This document shows, one piece after another, positions 1 through 6,704 of a DNA stretch of 18,727 bases (positions are counted from its first letter, which is position 1; every line of letters begins with the position of its first letter). The notes beneath the pieces were generated by a model, which saw only the letters and a list, made by a program, of their open reading frames with translations, was not told the origin of the DNA and did not search any database. Location of the stretch: contig JBBIJV010000057.1 of assembly GCA_037445815.1 (NCBI GenBank), positions 1 through 18,727 of the forward strand. The letters run 5' to 3'. The DNA is from FEN-1219 sp037445815. GTDB lineage: Bacteria; Pseudomonadota; Gammaproteobacteria; Steroidobacterales; Rariloculaceae. The translations under genes were made by a program, and so were the position numbers.

Positions 1-108
1 CGTGGGCGGCGGGGCGCCGGCGGGCGGTTGCGCCGCGACCGTGGCGCCGAGCAGCACGCCGAGCGCGGCGGCTACGCACGCTGCACGCCCTGCGATGCGG
101 TTCGGCAT
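1..108 (-). CDS. Exported protein, N-terminal signal peptide only (truncated by window)
   Basis: An ATG at 108 opens a frame that stays open for 36 codons to the window edge. The product begins MPNRIAGRAACVAAALGV and continues through a hydrophobic stretch to an Ala-rich TVAAQ site, then a Pro/Gly/Ala-rich linker, so it is a Sec-exported protein with likely cleavage after Ala26. A GGAG ribosome binding site sits six bases before the ATG. It begins 14 bases after the stop of the DUF6282-type hydrolase at 123-1109 on the same strand, so it is probably the next gene of that operon. The mature domain lies outside the window, so no function can be given. Confidence 0.7.
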   Translation of the reverse strand, partial: MPNRIAGRAACVAAALGVLLGATVAAQPPAGAPPPT

Positions 109-122
109 CGGCGGCTCCGCGC

Positions 123-1109
123 TCAAAGCACCGGCAAGCCGAGCAGACGCGCCGGATTTGTCTTGAACATCAGATCGAGCTCGGCCTCGGTGAAGCCGTT
201 CCTGCGCAAGATCTGCGCAGCCTCCGCGAGGCCCGCCGTGTGCGAGACGGCCGGTCCGTCGTGGCCCTCGGGCCCGCGACCCTGGCCCTTGTCGCTCGAT
301 ACGATGCAGTGCTCGGGGCCTATCTCGCGAATCGCTTCGACGTACTCGCGGATCGTCTCTTCGCGGCGCGTGAACGCCGTGACCATCTCCAAATAGGCGC
401 CCATCTCGACGGCCTGCTTCATCTCTCCGATGCTCATGCCGACGGACTCGAGCAGCGGATGCGTCACGACGACGGATACGCCGTGCGCGCGGGCTTCCTT
501 CACCATCAGCAGCACCTCTTCGGGCGCGTTGTGGCCCGTGGCGAGCACCACCTTGCCGTTGCTGCCGCGCGTCTTGCCGTTGACCTCGGCGATGGCCGCG
601 ATCAACGCCTTGGCCTCGGGCACGAGCTCGCCGTTCTTCGCCACCGTGATGTACGGCCGGTCGTTGCCGTTGTGCTCCACGTAGTGCTTGGCGTCCCAGG
701 TCGGCATCCAGACGATGCGGCCGAAGCCGCCCTTCACGTCTGCCATCTGCCGCACCGCGGCCGGGTTCAGCCCGCCCGTGGCGAAGTTCGTGCCGAGCCC
801 GCCGAACACCTCGAGATCCGGATGCAGCTGACGCACGAGATACGCGTCGTCGGCCGTCTGGTCGTAGTGCATCTTGATGACGAAGCCGCGCATGCCGGCT
901 TGCTTGGCTTGCCGCGCCAGCTCGAGCGAATCGTAGGCGCGGCCGTTCCCACCCGGGCCGTAGCCGTCGGGGTCCACGTGCGAGTGGATGTCGATGGCGC
1001 CGCGCAACGCGGGATCGCTGACGGGCGCTTGCGCGTGCACCGAAAGCACGGCGCTCCAGGCGACGGCCGCCGCGGCGAGCAGGACGAAACGCGATTCGAA
1101 TTTGTTCAT
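123..1109 (-). CDS. Periplasmic DUF6282-type metal-dependent hydrolase (paralogue 1)
   Basis: A 328-aa protein with a Sec signal peptide (cleavage near SVHA-QA, residue 26) and a predicted TIM-barrel amidohydrolase-like fold. Candidate metal ligands follow the usual amidohydrolase order: His42 and His44 (IHSH), Lys79 and His81 (VIKMHYD), His193 (TGHN), His217 (THPLL) and Asp273 (SSDKG). It also ends with the FKTNPARLLGL helix shared with its paralogue at 1636-2610. DUF6282 proteins are annotated as amidohydrolase-related, but no substrate is established to my knowledge. The gene follows the cupin gene by 19 bases, and the next exported protein starts 14 bases downstream, which indicates one transcript. 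The start is the ATG at 1109, with GGAG about ten bases upstream. Family assignment is from recognised motifs; periplasmic location is inferred from the signal peptide. Confidence 0.85.
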   Translation of the reverse strand: MNKFESRFVLLAAAAVAWSAVLSVHAQAPVSDPALRGAIDIHSHVDPDGYGPGGNGRAYDSLELARQAKQAGMRGFVIKMHYDQTADDAYLVRQLHPDLEVFGGLGTNFATGGLNPAAVRQMADVKGGFGRIVWMPTWDAKHYVEHNGNDRPYITVAKNGELVPEAKALIAAIAEVNGKTRGSNGKVVLATGHNAPEEVLLMVKEARAHGVSVVVTHPLLESVGMSIGEMKQAVEMGAYLEMVTAFTRREETIREYVEAIREIGPEHCIVSSDKGQGRGPEGHDGPAVSHTAGLAEAAQILRRNGFTEAELDLMFKTNPARLLGLPVL

Positions 1110-1128
1110 GGCCGATACTCCGCCGCGG

Positions 1129-1602
1129 TCAATTGCGATGCTCGGGGAAACGAATGTTGAGCCACGTCGTGGAGCGCGTGTCTTTCATGCCGTGGTAGAT
1201 GCCGGCCGGAATGAAGATCACATCGCCCGCTTTGACTTGCCGCTCGACGCCGCCGCGATGCTTGCCGTCGACCTCCTCGCCGCCCGTGACGAGCGTTCCG
1301 CCGCCTTCCTGGATGACCCAGACGTCGATCGTGTCCTCGTGGAGCTCGGTGCCGTAAGCCTCCGGCGTCGCGTTCTCGACGTGCCGGATATTGACGTTGT
1401 AGAGCCCGCCTTCGAGCAAGCGGATGACGCCGATTTGCTCCTTGCCCATCTGCTCGAAGTACGCCTCGAGCTTCTCTTTCGGGAAGTCGACGGCCTTGTC
1501 GAGCGGCGCCTCGTCGAGAAACAGCCGGCCGCGCTGCGCGAAGGACGCGCTCGCCAGCACGCCGAGAGCGCCCACCGCGAAAAGCGAAAAGACGGTTCGC
1601 AT
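1129..1602 (-). CDS. Periplasmic cupin-domain protein
   Basis: A 157-aa single-domain cupin with a signal peptide (residues 1-22, ASFA-Q). The first cupin motif is at about residues 83-106, with His88, Glu89 and Asp90 and then WVIQEGGGTLVTGG. The second is KAGDVIFIPAGIYHGMKDT at 124-142, with His137. The charged residues suggest one bound metal, although the first motif lacks the classical HxH. Small cupins act as sensors, isomerases, dioxygenases or lyases, and the sequence does not say which. It lies between two DUF6282-type hydrolase paralogues with gaps of 33 and 19 bases, so a role on the same substrate or its product is a reasonable inference. A GGGGGGAAC run precedes the ATG at 1602. 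Confidence 0.85.
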   Translation of the reverse strand: MRTVFSLFAVGALGVLASASFAQRGRLFLDEAPLDKAVDFPKEKLEAYFEQMGKEQIGVIRLLEGGLYNVNIRHVENATPEAYGTELHEDTIDVWVIQEGGGTLVTGGEEVDGKHRGGVERQVKAGDVIFIPAGIYHGMKDTRSTTWLNIRFPEHRN

Positions 1603-1635
1603 GTTCCCCCCGATATCTCTTGACTATCACCGACG

Positions 1636-2610
1636 CTAGAGCGGCGGCAACCCTATGAGTCGCGCAGGGTTGTGCTTGAACATCGTGTTCAGCGCCTGCT
1701 CGTCGAAACCGTTCTGTCGCAGCGCCTGCGCCGCCATGACGAGCGCGTCGGGATGATTCGGCGTTCCGATCAAGCCGCTGTCGCTCGAGACGAAAAAGTG
1801 CTCGTGGCCGATCGCGCGCAGCGCCTCGAGCACGCGCTGCCTTCCCTCGCCCTCGCCGAACAGAGAGTTGGCCGTGATCTCGATCGATGCGCCTAGCTCC
1901 GCCGCCTCGCGAAGCTCCGCGACGCTCATGTACGTGAACTGCGGATGCAGCAGCGGATGCGTGACGATGAGGCGGCTGATGCCGCGCTCGCGCGCCGCGC
2001 GCAAGATCTGCAGCGTCTCGGCGGGCGTCACGTGGCCCGTGGCGAGCGTGAGGTCGTGCTCGGCGATCAAATCGAGCACCTCGAGCACGGCCGGCAGCAG
2101 CACGCCGTCGCGCGAGACGGCGACCGACGTCCGCTCGTCTTTGTTGAACGCCACCTCGTGCTCGGAATCGTGCGTGGGCAACCAGACGATGCGGCCGTAG
2201 CCGCCCGTCACGTCGACCATGTAGCGCACGGCCTGTGGGTTCACGCCGCCGACGGGAGAGTCGAGCGTGACCGAGCCGAACACCTCGATGCCTTGCGCAC
2301 CGTACTTGCGTATGAGGTACGCGAGCCCAGCGGTCTCCGTCCAGTGATTCTTGATCACGATGGCGCGCATGCCGCGCGCTTTCGCGAGCTCGGCGATCTC
2401 GAATGCGTCCCACTGGCGCGGGTACGCGTCGGGGCCGTGATGCGCGTGCAGATCGATGGCGCCGATCAGCACCGGGTCCTCGAGCTTTCGATCGACCGAC
2501 GGCTGCTGCGCGGCGTTCTTATAGGGCTCCCAGTGCGTGTGGACGGGCTGCGCGAGCGCGCTGCCCGAGGCAACCAAGACGAACGCTGCGAAGGCCGCCG
2601 TTGCTTTCAC
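1636..2610 (-). CDS. Periplasmic DUF6282-type metal-dependent hydrolase (paralogue 2)
   Basis: A 324-aa protein starting with GTG at 2610, chosen because it gives a compact signal peptide (MKATAAFAAFVL to SALA-Q, residue 20). It aligns along its length with paralogue 1. Candidate metal ligands are His55 and His57 (LHAHHGPD), Lys87 and His89 (IKNHW), His193 (TGHVTP), His218 (THPLLHP) and Asp277 (SSDSG). The C-terminus FKHNPARLIGLPPL matches that of paralogue 1. The two differ in the loop after the first His pair and around residues 245-258, which may change substrate choice. The start codon overlaps the TGA of the upstream frame at 2607-2723 (GTGA), and no Shine-Dalgarno sequence is visible, so translation may depend on coupling. 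It appears to head the hydrolase-cupin-hydrolase operon. Confidence 0.85.
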   Translation of the reverse strand: MKATAAFAAFVLVASGSALAQPVHTHWEPYKNAAQQPSVDRKLEDPVLIGAIDLHAHHGPDAYPRQWDAFEIAELAKARGMRAIVIKNHWTETAGLAYLIRKYGAQGIEVFGSVTLDSPVGGVNPQAVRYMVDVTGGYGRIVWLPTHDSEHEVAFNKDERTSVAVSRDGVLLPAVLEVLDLIAEHDLTLATGHVTPAETLQILRAARERGISRLIVTHPLLHPQFTYMSVAELREAAELGASIEITANSLFGEGEGRQRVLEALRAIGHEHFFVSSDSGLIGTPNHPDALVMAAQALRQNGFDEQALNTMFKHNPARLIGLPPL

Positions 2611-2913
2611 GCCGAGGGCGCCGGGCCGGACGCTGCGAGCTCGAGATACAGCACCCCGCCCTGCGGAATAGGGACCTCGACCGAGTATACATCCGAGATC
2701 GACCCAAGCTCGCTATCGAGCATTACAGCCGGCCAGGCGGCACTCGACTGGAACGCTTAGAACGCGATGTCCCGCACGGAGCCGCCGCCGCGCGTTTGCC
2801 GCGCCACACATAGCTCGCTCACGAACGCGTCTGCTTTGCGGAACACCCGGAGAACCCGGCGGGAATCTATCGCACGGCGTCTGCGCGCGGGGCCGCGACG
2901 CGACCGAGCGAGC
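2607..2913 (-). pseudogene. Possible gene remnant or small ORF upstream of the DUF6282 operon
   Basis: The 300 bases between the 466-aa protein gene and the hydrolase operon hold one minus-strand frame interrupted by a single TAA at 2757-2759. Before the stop the frame reads FRKADAFVSELCVARQ and later VRDIAF. After it come AFQSSAAWPAVMLDSE and then a strand-like segment, VYSVEVPIPQGGVLYLEL, ending at a TGA that overlaps the hydrolase GTG. The part after the stop could be a free 38-aa ORF from the ATG at 2723, but that ATG has no ribosome binding site. No start codon is visible for the upstream part. This could be the 3' end of a decayed gene, a real small ORF, or chance coding-like sequence. 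The family is not recognised. Confidence 0.3.
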
Positions 2914-4314
2914 TCACTCGAAGCTGAAGACGTCTTCCTCCTGCGGCCGCTCCATACCCTGCTCCCAGTACTGCTCCCAGATGCGCGCCCAGGGGCGGCC
3001 GTAGATGTCCGGCACTTCGATCTCGATCCTGGTGCCGGGCGTAACCGGCGTCGACCTACCCTCGATCGGAAAGATCGTCTGCACGCACTCGATGAAGGGC
3101 TGCGGGTCGTTTTCCTCGAATCCGCTCAGCTTCACGATGTTGCGGATGATGCGTACGGGCTCGACGAGCGCTTCGGGGTCGTACAAGATTGCCTCGTGAT
3201 TCAAGCCTAGGAACGCGCCGTTGGCATCGCGATTGGGTGTGTAAATCTCGATCGTCTGCATCTTGTTCGAATGCTCGAACGCCGCGTGCGTCGCCCACGC
3301 CTGGATGTTAGAGGTCCACGTGATCAGCACGTCGCCGTCCCAGAAGCCGATCGTCTCGCCATACCAACGCGGCACGTCCGGGCCGAGCCGCGGCACGGCG
3401 CCGTCCATCTTGAACTCGCGGCCGATGTGGATGTTCGTGACGAAGTTGTCCGCCACGCCGCCCATGATCTGAACGAGCGACGGCGTCACCAGGATCGATT
3501 GCTCCCAGAGCGCCGACTCGTGCCAGCGGCGGAGGAACCCTTCCGGCCAGCAGTACTGCGACGGCCACTGCGGCGCATTCGTGTGACCGTGGTGATAGGC
3601 CTCCTGCACCATGCGCTTCTGGTACTCCGGCGTCAGCACCGACAGCACCGTCGGGATCTGCACGTGTCGCATCCGAAACCAGTACTGGTTCTCCGCGCGC
3701 GCCGGATGCAGATACCGGCCCGTCCACTCGCCGGGCACGGTTGCGTACGTGTGCTTCGTGGGGCCACCGCGCCGGCGCGTCTCCTCGAGCAGCGCCTCGT
3801 AATGTTCTTGCGCGGTCTTGAACGGATACGGGCTCACTACGCCCGCGCGCGGGTAATCGCGGTCGCAATAGCCCCATGGCGCCGACTTCGGCGGATCGTC
3901 GCCGATCAACCGGTCCGCGCCCCAGAAGTCCTCGAGCGCGGCCGAGCTGTTGCAGCGGAAATAGCGAGGATCGCTCCACAGCTCGCGATCCTTGTAGAAG
4001 TCCGTGGTCGTGAAGAGATCCACTTCGAGCGGCTCGATGCCGGGCGGCGTTGCGCCATTGCGCGCCGAGCCCACGAAGCCGGTTTCCGGATCGCGCCGCG
4101 GGTCGAACGGAATCTCCGTGCGCTGGGCCGGGTTGCCGAGCGTTCGCCGCAGCGTCGCGCCGGTCATGTGGTATTCGTTCATGTCCGCCGCGAGCGGCCA
4201 CGCCCGCCCGACACTCTCGAAGTCGATCTTCGCGACCGTTTGCGCGGGGGCAGAGCTCAGGGGCAATGTCGTCAGCGCGGCGGCGGCAGTCAGCCGCAAG
4301 ATTGCGTTCTTCAT
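2914..4314 (-). CDS. Exported protein of unknown function (466 aa)
   Basis: The ATG at 4314 is preferred over the GTG nine bases upstream because it directly begins a signal peptide (MKNAILRLTAAAALTTLPL, then SSAPAQ) and has AAGG about ten bases ahead. The mature protein is rich in aromatic residues and has three cysteines (about 121, 150 and 255). A segment near residues 314-337 reads PRWYGETIGFWDGDVLITW, followed by TSNIQAW. It resembles the GxWxGDTLVVxTxN motif of a widespread group of uncharacterised exported proteins found in Proteobacteria and Acidobacteria; that link is from memory and tentative. A helical region with HYEALLEETRRR and YQKRMVQEAYHHGH precedes it. No catalytic signature is recognised. 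The operon with the DUF6282 genes is on the same strand but 300 bases away. Confidence 0.75.
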   Translation of the reverse strand: MKNAILRLTAAAALTTLPLSSAPAQTVAKIDFESVGRAWPLAADMNEYHMTGATLRRTLGNPAQRTEIPFDPRRDPETGFVGSARNGATPPGIEPLEVDLFTTTDFYKDRELWSDPRYFRCNSSAALEDFWGADRLIGDDPPKSAPWGYCDRDYPRAGVVSPYPFKTAQEHYEALLEETRRRGGPTKHTYATVPGEWTGRYLHPARAENQYWFRMRHVQIPTVLSVLTPEYQKRMVQEAYHHGHTNAPQWPSQYCWPEGFLRRWHESALWEQSILVTPSLVQIMGGVADNFVTNIHIGREFKMDGAVPRLGPDVPRWYGETIGFWDGDVLITWTSNIQAWATHAAFEHSNKMQTIEIYTPNRDANGAFLGLNHEAILYDPEALVEPVRIIRNIVKLSGFEENDPQPFIECVQTIFPIEGRSTPVTPGTRIEIEVPDIYGRPWARIWEQYWEQGMERPQEEDVFSFE

Positions 4315-4337
4315 CGTGGTCACACCTTGTCGAGCGT

Positions 4338-4902
4338 GTGGTTAGTCTAGCCGCTTCGGGGCGCGCGCAGCTCGGTGTCCAACCATTGCCGCCGTTATCG
4401 CGAAACCTCTGCAAACTGCCCTAAAACGCGGTCGACGCGCGCGATCGCCGCACGAACCTGGGCGCGAGCGCGGCTGCGTTGCCCGAGGTGGGCCGCACGA
4501 CGAGAAAGACGTCGTCGTCGGGCAGACGCGCGAACGACCAGTAGAGTTGCGTGGGCGTCTCGAGCTCGTCGAGCGTGCGGAAATAGGCGTCGCTCACGAC
4601 GTGCAGGTCGGCGGTCGGCCGCTCCGCCGGGGCGAACGGCTCCTCGCCCGCAACGTCGTAGAACACGCGGCCCGCCATCGACCCGCCGAGCGGCAGCGTG
4701 CTCGTCCACGCCGCGCTCGTAACGCCTGGAATCGCCGCGAGCTCCTGTTCGGTCGCGCCGTAGAACTGGCGCAGCGCGTCGGGCGTCGGGTAGCTGTCGG
4801 CGAGCGGATCGACGCCCATGCTCAGCACGCTCGGCGCGCGATAGCCGGGATCGACCGTATTCACCTCGATCAACGTGCGCGTCAGCAGGCCCGACTAACC
4901 AC
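4338..4902. repeat. Perfect 10-bp inverted repeat flanking the permease remnant
   Basis: GTGGTTAGTC at 4338-4347 is repeated in reverse complement as GACTAACCAC at 4893-4902. The two arms enclose the whole MacB/ADOP permease fragment. The right arm overlaps the first bases of the 155-bp repeat at 4895-5050, and a related CTAACCAC begins the second copy of that repeat at 6705. The arms could be ends of a small mobile unit or recombination sites. A 10-bp match within 600 bp is not strong evidence on its own; the coincidence with the homology break of the permease fragment is what makes it notable. Confidence 0.4.
4395..4894 (-). pseudogene. Remnant of an ADOP/MacB-type ABC permease (periplasmic core)
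   Basis: The main frame (4421-4894) reads SGLLTRTLIEVNTVDPGYRA, later FYGATEQELAAIPGVTSAAW, STLPLGGSM and VVSDAYFRTL. These are hallmarks of the MacB-like periplasmic core of ADOP-type permeases. After YFRTL the sequence jumps to DELETPTQLYWSFARLP and FLVVRPTSGN; in intact relatives these lie several tens of residues further on, so an internal piece is missing. Near 4460 the match moves to another frame (QVRAAIARVDRVLGQF), showing a one-base indel. No start, transmembrane segments or C-terminal half remain. Its upstream edge coincides with the start of the 155-bp repeat at 4895 and with an inverted-repeat arm. It is dead as a transporter; the frame may still be transcribed. Confidence 0.75.
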
Positions 4903-5050
4903 CTGCGGCGACAAGGAAAATCTCATCCGCGCCTTCCAACGAGCTTCGGGCAATTCGCGCGTAACGCTTTGATTGCTGTGCTCGCCGGGCGAAATATAGG
5001 GAGTTTCTTCCCAAGGGCTTTCGTCGGATTTTGGGGCCTCGGTCTACCGT
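4895..5050 (-). repeat. Degenerate ~155-bp repeat, copy A (3' of the ATPase gene)
   Basis: This segment aligns along its length with 6705-6860. Shared blocks in plus orientation are CTAACCACCTG at the left edge, GAAAA, TTCCAA, ATTCGCGCGTAACG at about 4953-4966 and AAATAT followed by GG. Small gaps and many substitutions show that the copies are old. Both copies start immediately after the stop codon of a minus-strand gene and end, read on that strand, in CAGGTGGTTAG. There is no convincing open frame in the repeat. It is described here as a shared 3' unit without a known family; a relation to integron attC sites was considered and is not supported well enough. Confidence 0.6.
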
Positions 5051-5053
5051 CCG

Positions 5054-6217
5054 TCACGCCAATTCGGCGAGCAATTCCGGCAACGTCACGGCTTCGACAC
5101 CCGGCGACAAGGCGCGACCCGCGGCGTGTCGCTCCGCGCCGGCGTGGACAACGAAACTCGAGCTCCGGTACCCCGCGATGGCCACTGCAAGCCGCCGGAC
5201 GGATTGCGCCATCGCCGGCGTCACGGTCGTCGACGCCTTGGCCTCGACGAGCACTAGCTGTGCGGGTGCACGCGGCACGATGAAGTCGACCTCGAGCCCT
5301 TGTTGATCGCGGAAATAGTAGAGCTCGACGCGTTCGCCGCGATTCACTTGCTGTTTCGCGAGCTCGGAAGCCACGAACCCTTCGAAGAGTGCGCCGAAGA
5401 ACGGTGACTTCTTGAGCTCCGCTTGGCTGGCGATGCCGAGCAGATGACACGCAAGACCTGAATCGGCGAAATAGACCTTCGGCGACTTAATCAGGCGTTT
5501 GCCGAAATTCTCGTAGAACGGCGGCACGAGCAGTACTTGCCCGGTGACTTCAAGCGCATTGAGCCACTCGGAAATCGTCGGCACCGAGACACCGAGGGGA
5601 GCGGCAAGGTCCGTCCTATTGAGAATGTTCCCGGCACGTGACGCGAGGAGGGACAGAAAGCGCCGGAAATTGCCGAGGTCGCGTACCGCCGTCACGGCGC
5701 GGATGTCGCGCTCGAGATAGGTTTGAACGTACGAGCGGAACCACATCTCGGCTGCCGAAGGCCGATTGACGACGTCCGGGTACCCGCCGCGAACGACATT
5801 CACTTTGACCGTCTCGAGCGTCGAGAGAGGCATCAGGTGCAAGACGGCGACGCGGCCCGCCATGGACTCCGTCACGCCCTGCATCAACGGCGACTCCTGC
5901 GATCCTGTTAGGAACCACTGCCCCTTCCGTTTCGGCACGGAGTCAATGCGCGTTCGAATGTAATTGAACAGCTCCGGTGTGTTCTGAATCTCATCGAGGA
6001 TGACCGGCGGCCGCAGCGCCTCCATGAAGGCGCGAGGATCGCTGCGCACGCGCGCGATGACGTCCGGATCCTCCAGGAGCACGTACGACGCACGCGGCAG
6101 CAAGCGTCTTAGCAAAGTCGTCTTGCCGCACTGGCGCGGACCCGTGAGCAAAACGGACGGGAACGCGCGAGCAGCCTTCAAGACCTGTGCGGCAAGTGCT
6201 CTTTCGATGTAAGGCAT
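5054..6217 (-). CDS. AAA+ ATPase with DUF4143 domain (ATP-binding protein)
   Basis: A 387-aa protein of the AAA_14/DUF4143 family. Residues 1-20 (MPYIERALAAQVLKAARAFP) are the usual family start. Walker A is GPRQCGKTT (26-34), Walker B is VILDE (72-76), and a sensor-like FLTGSQ is at 102-107. The DUF4143 part includes YLERDIRAV (168-175), a helix-turn-helix-like stretch around 200-220, and VYFADSGLACHLLGI (248-262). The C-terminus carries LEVDF (308-312) and LVEAKAS (323-329), the pattern of a PD-(D/E)xK-like nuclease fold common in this family. The segment after LMPLS (129-132) is shorter than I expect for relatives. The biological role of these proteins is poorly known; many sit in accessory regions, as here. 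The start lies directly at the predicted transcript start, and the 155-bp repeat copy A follows the stop by three bases. Confidence 0.9.
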   Translation of the reverse strand: MPYIERALAAQVLKAARAFPSVLLTGPRQCGKTTLLRRLLPRASYVLLEDPDVIARVRSDPRAFMEALRPPVILDEIQNTPELFNYIRTRIDSVPKRKGQWFLTGSQESPLMQGVTESMAGRVAVLHLMPLSTLETVKVNVVRGGYPDVVNRPSAAEMWFRSYVQTYLERDIRAVTAVRDLGNFRRFLSLLASRAGNILNRTDLAAPLGVSVPTISEWLNALEVTGQVLLVPPFYENFGKRLIKSPKVYFADSGLACHLLGIASQAELKKSPFFGALFEGFVASELAKQQVNRGERVELYYFRDQQGLEVDFIVPRAPAQLVLVEAKASTTVTPAMAQSVRRLAVAIAGYRSSSFVVHAGAERHAAGRALSPGVEAVTLPELLAELA

Positions 6218-6254
6218 TTGAGAATTCTAAAGCGTCACTTTAAATTTCTCAAAT
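6216..6254 (-). promoter_or_regulatory. Sigma-70-type promoter with inverted repeat, predicted leaderless start
   Basis: On the minus strand, TTGAGA (6252-6247, five of six to TTGACA) and TAGAAT (6229-6224, five of six to TATAAT) are separated by exactly 17 bases. Only six bases lie between the -10 box and the ATG of the ATPase gene, so transcription should begin at or next to the start codon, giving a leaderless mRNA. No Shine-Dalgarno sequence is present, which agrees. A perfect 9-bp inverted repeat, ATTTGAGAA at 6216-6224 and TTCTCAAAT at 6246-6254, covers the -35 box on one side and the -10/start region on the other. It looks like an operator, possibly for autoregulation. The stretch is far more AT-rich than its surroundings. 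Confidence 0.65.
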
Positions 6255-6304
6255 ATCAATCGGTAGAGCAGCGTCTCCTCGGTGGCGGTGGCGCGCGTAC
6301 CCGG

Positions 6305-6686
6305 GTGGATCGACGAACGCCGGCGCACGCGGCCGTGCGGCCCGCTCGCTCGCCATGGCCTCGCATCCCTGCGACGGAGTGAGCCGCTCGCGCTACGCTG
6401 TCGAGCGCGCGCGGAAATTGCGCGAACCGACGAGATCGGTGCCGGCACTGGCCATCCACCGAATCGAGCCGGCGATGCGTGTGCGACGGCGCCCCGAAAT
6501 GCGACGCGCCCTGCGGGAAACCGATCAACCGATCCGCAGACCGCCGAGACACTGCGATTCCACAGGATCAACCACTTGCGATAGAATTTCGCGCGGTCCG
6601 GCGACCGGAGTGCGCACGTTAGCAGCGCGCAACTCTTCGTTTTGAGTGGTGATGTAGCTCAGATGGTTAGAGCGGCGGATTCATAA
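6305..6686 (+). repeat. ~385-bp tRNA-linked direct repeat, left copy
   Basis: This stretch without a gene aligns with 12351-12735 in the same orientation. The first 100 bases match well (GGATCGACGAACG, GTGCGGCCCGCTCGC and ATGGCCTCGC versus close equivalents). The middle is strongly diverged. About 70 bases from 6530 are roughly 90% alike, including CCGCAGACCGCCGAGA, TGCGATTCCAC and TAGAATTTCGCGCGGTC. The copy ends in the 5' half of a tRNA-Met gene. A -10-like TAGAAT is kept at 6582-6587. Small arginine-rich frames here are not believed to be genes. Between the ATPase promoter and this copy, bases 6256-6273 match a tRNA D-arm. Confidence 0.65.
6648..6686 (+). pseudogene. Truncated tRNA-Met gene (5' half only)
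   Basis: Thirty-nine bases are identical to the 5' half of the intact tRNA-Met at 12697-12735: acceptor strand GGTGATG, D arm TAGCTCAGATGGTTAGAGC, and the anticodon arm up to CATAA. After 6686, one base past position 37 of the anticodon loop, the match stops. The T arm and acceptor 3' strand (CATCACC) are absent, so no tRNA can form. Eighteen bases further on the 155-bp repeat copy B begins. A 7-bp inverted repeat, GGTTAGA (6665-6671) and TCTAACC (6704-6710), spans the junction. A deletion or insertion with its edge in the anticodon loop is the simplest explanation. Confidence 0.85.
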
Positions 6687-6704
6687 TCAGAAGGCCGGAT
6701 GCGT

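Noticed and set aside
240..1160. Long plus-strand open frame opposite the DUF6282 gene
   Set aside because: Arg/His/Val-rich shadow of a real minus-strand gene; no family motifs or start signal. The same holds for 1945-2760, 3271-4350, 9479-11164, 13811-15028, 15297-16232 and 16327-17502.
1106..2413. 435-aa minus-strand frame across the cupin and hydrolase genes
   Set aside because: Arginine-rich out-of-frame reading of two genes with clear families; high GC content creates such frames.
3308..4414. 368-aa minus-strand frame overlapping the exported protein
   Set aside because: Same-strand shifted frame with a repetitive Arg/Ala composition and no signal peptide.
5054..5450. 175-aa minus-strand frame near the end of the ATPase gene
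   Set aside because: Out-of-frame reading within the ATPase coding region.
6227..6645. Short arginine-rich frames on both strands before the tRNA fragment
   Set aside because: No family, no ribosome binding site, and the region is a non-coding copy of the sequence upstream of the intact tRNA.
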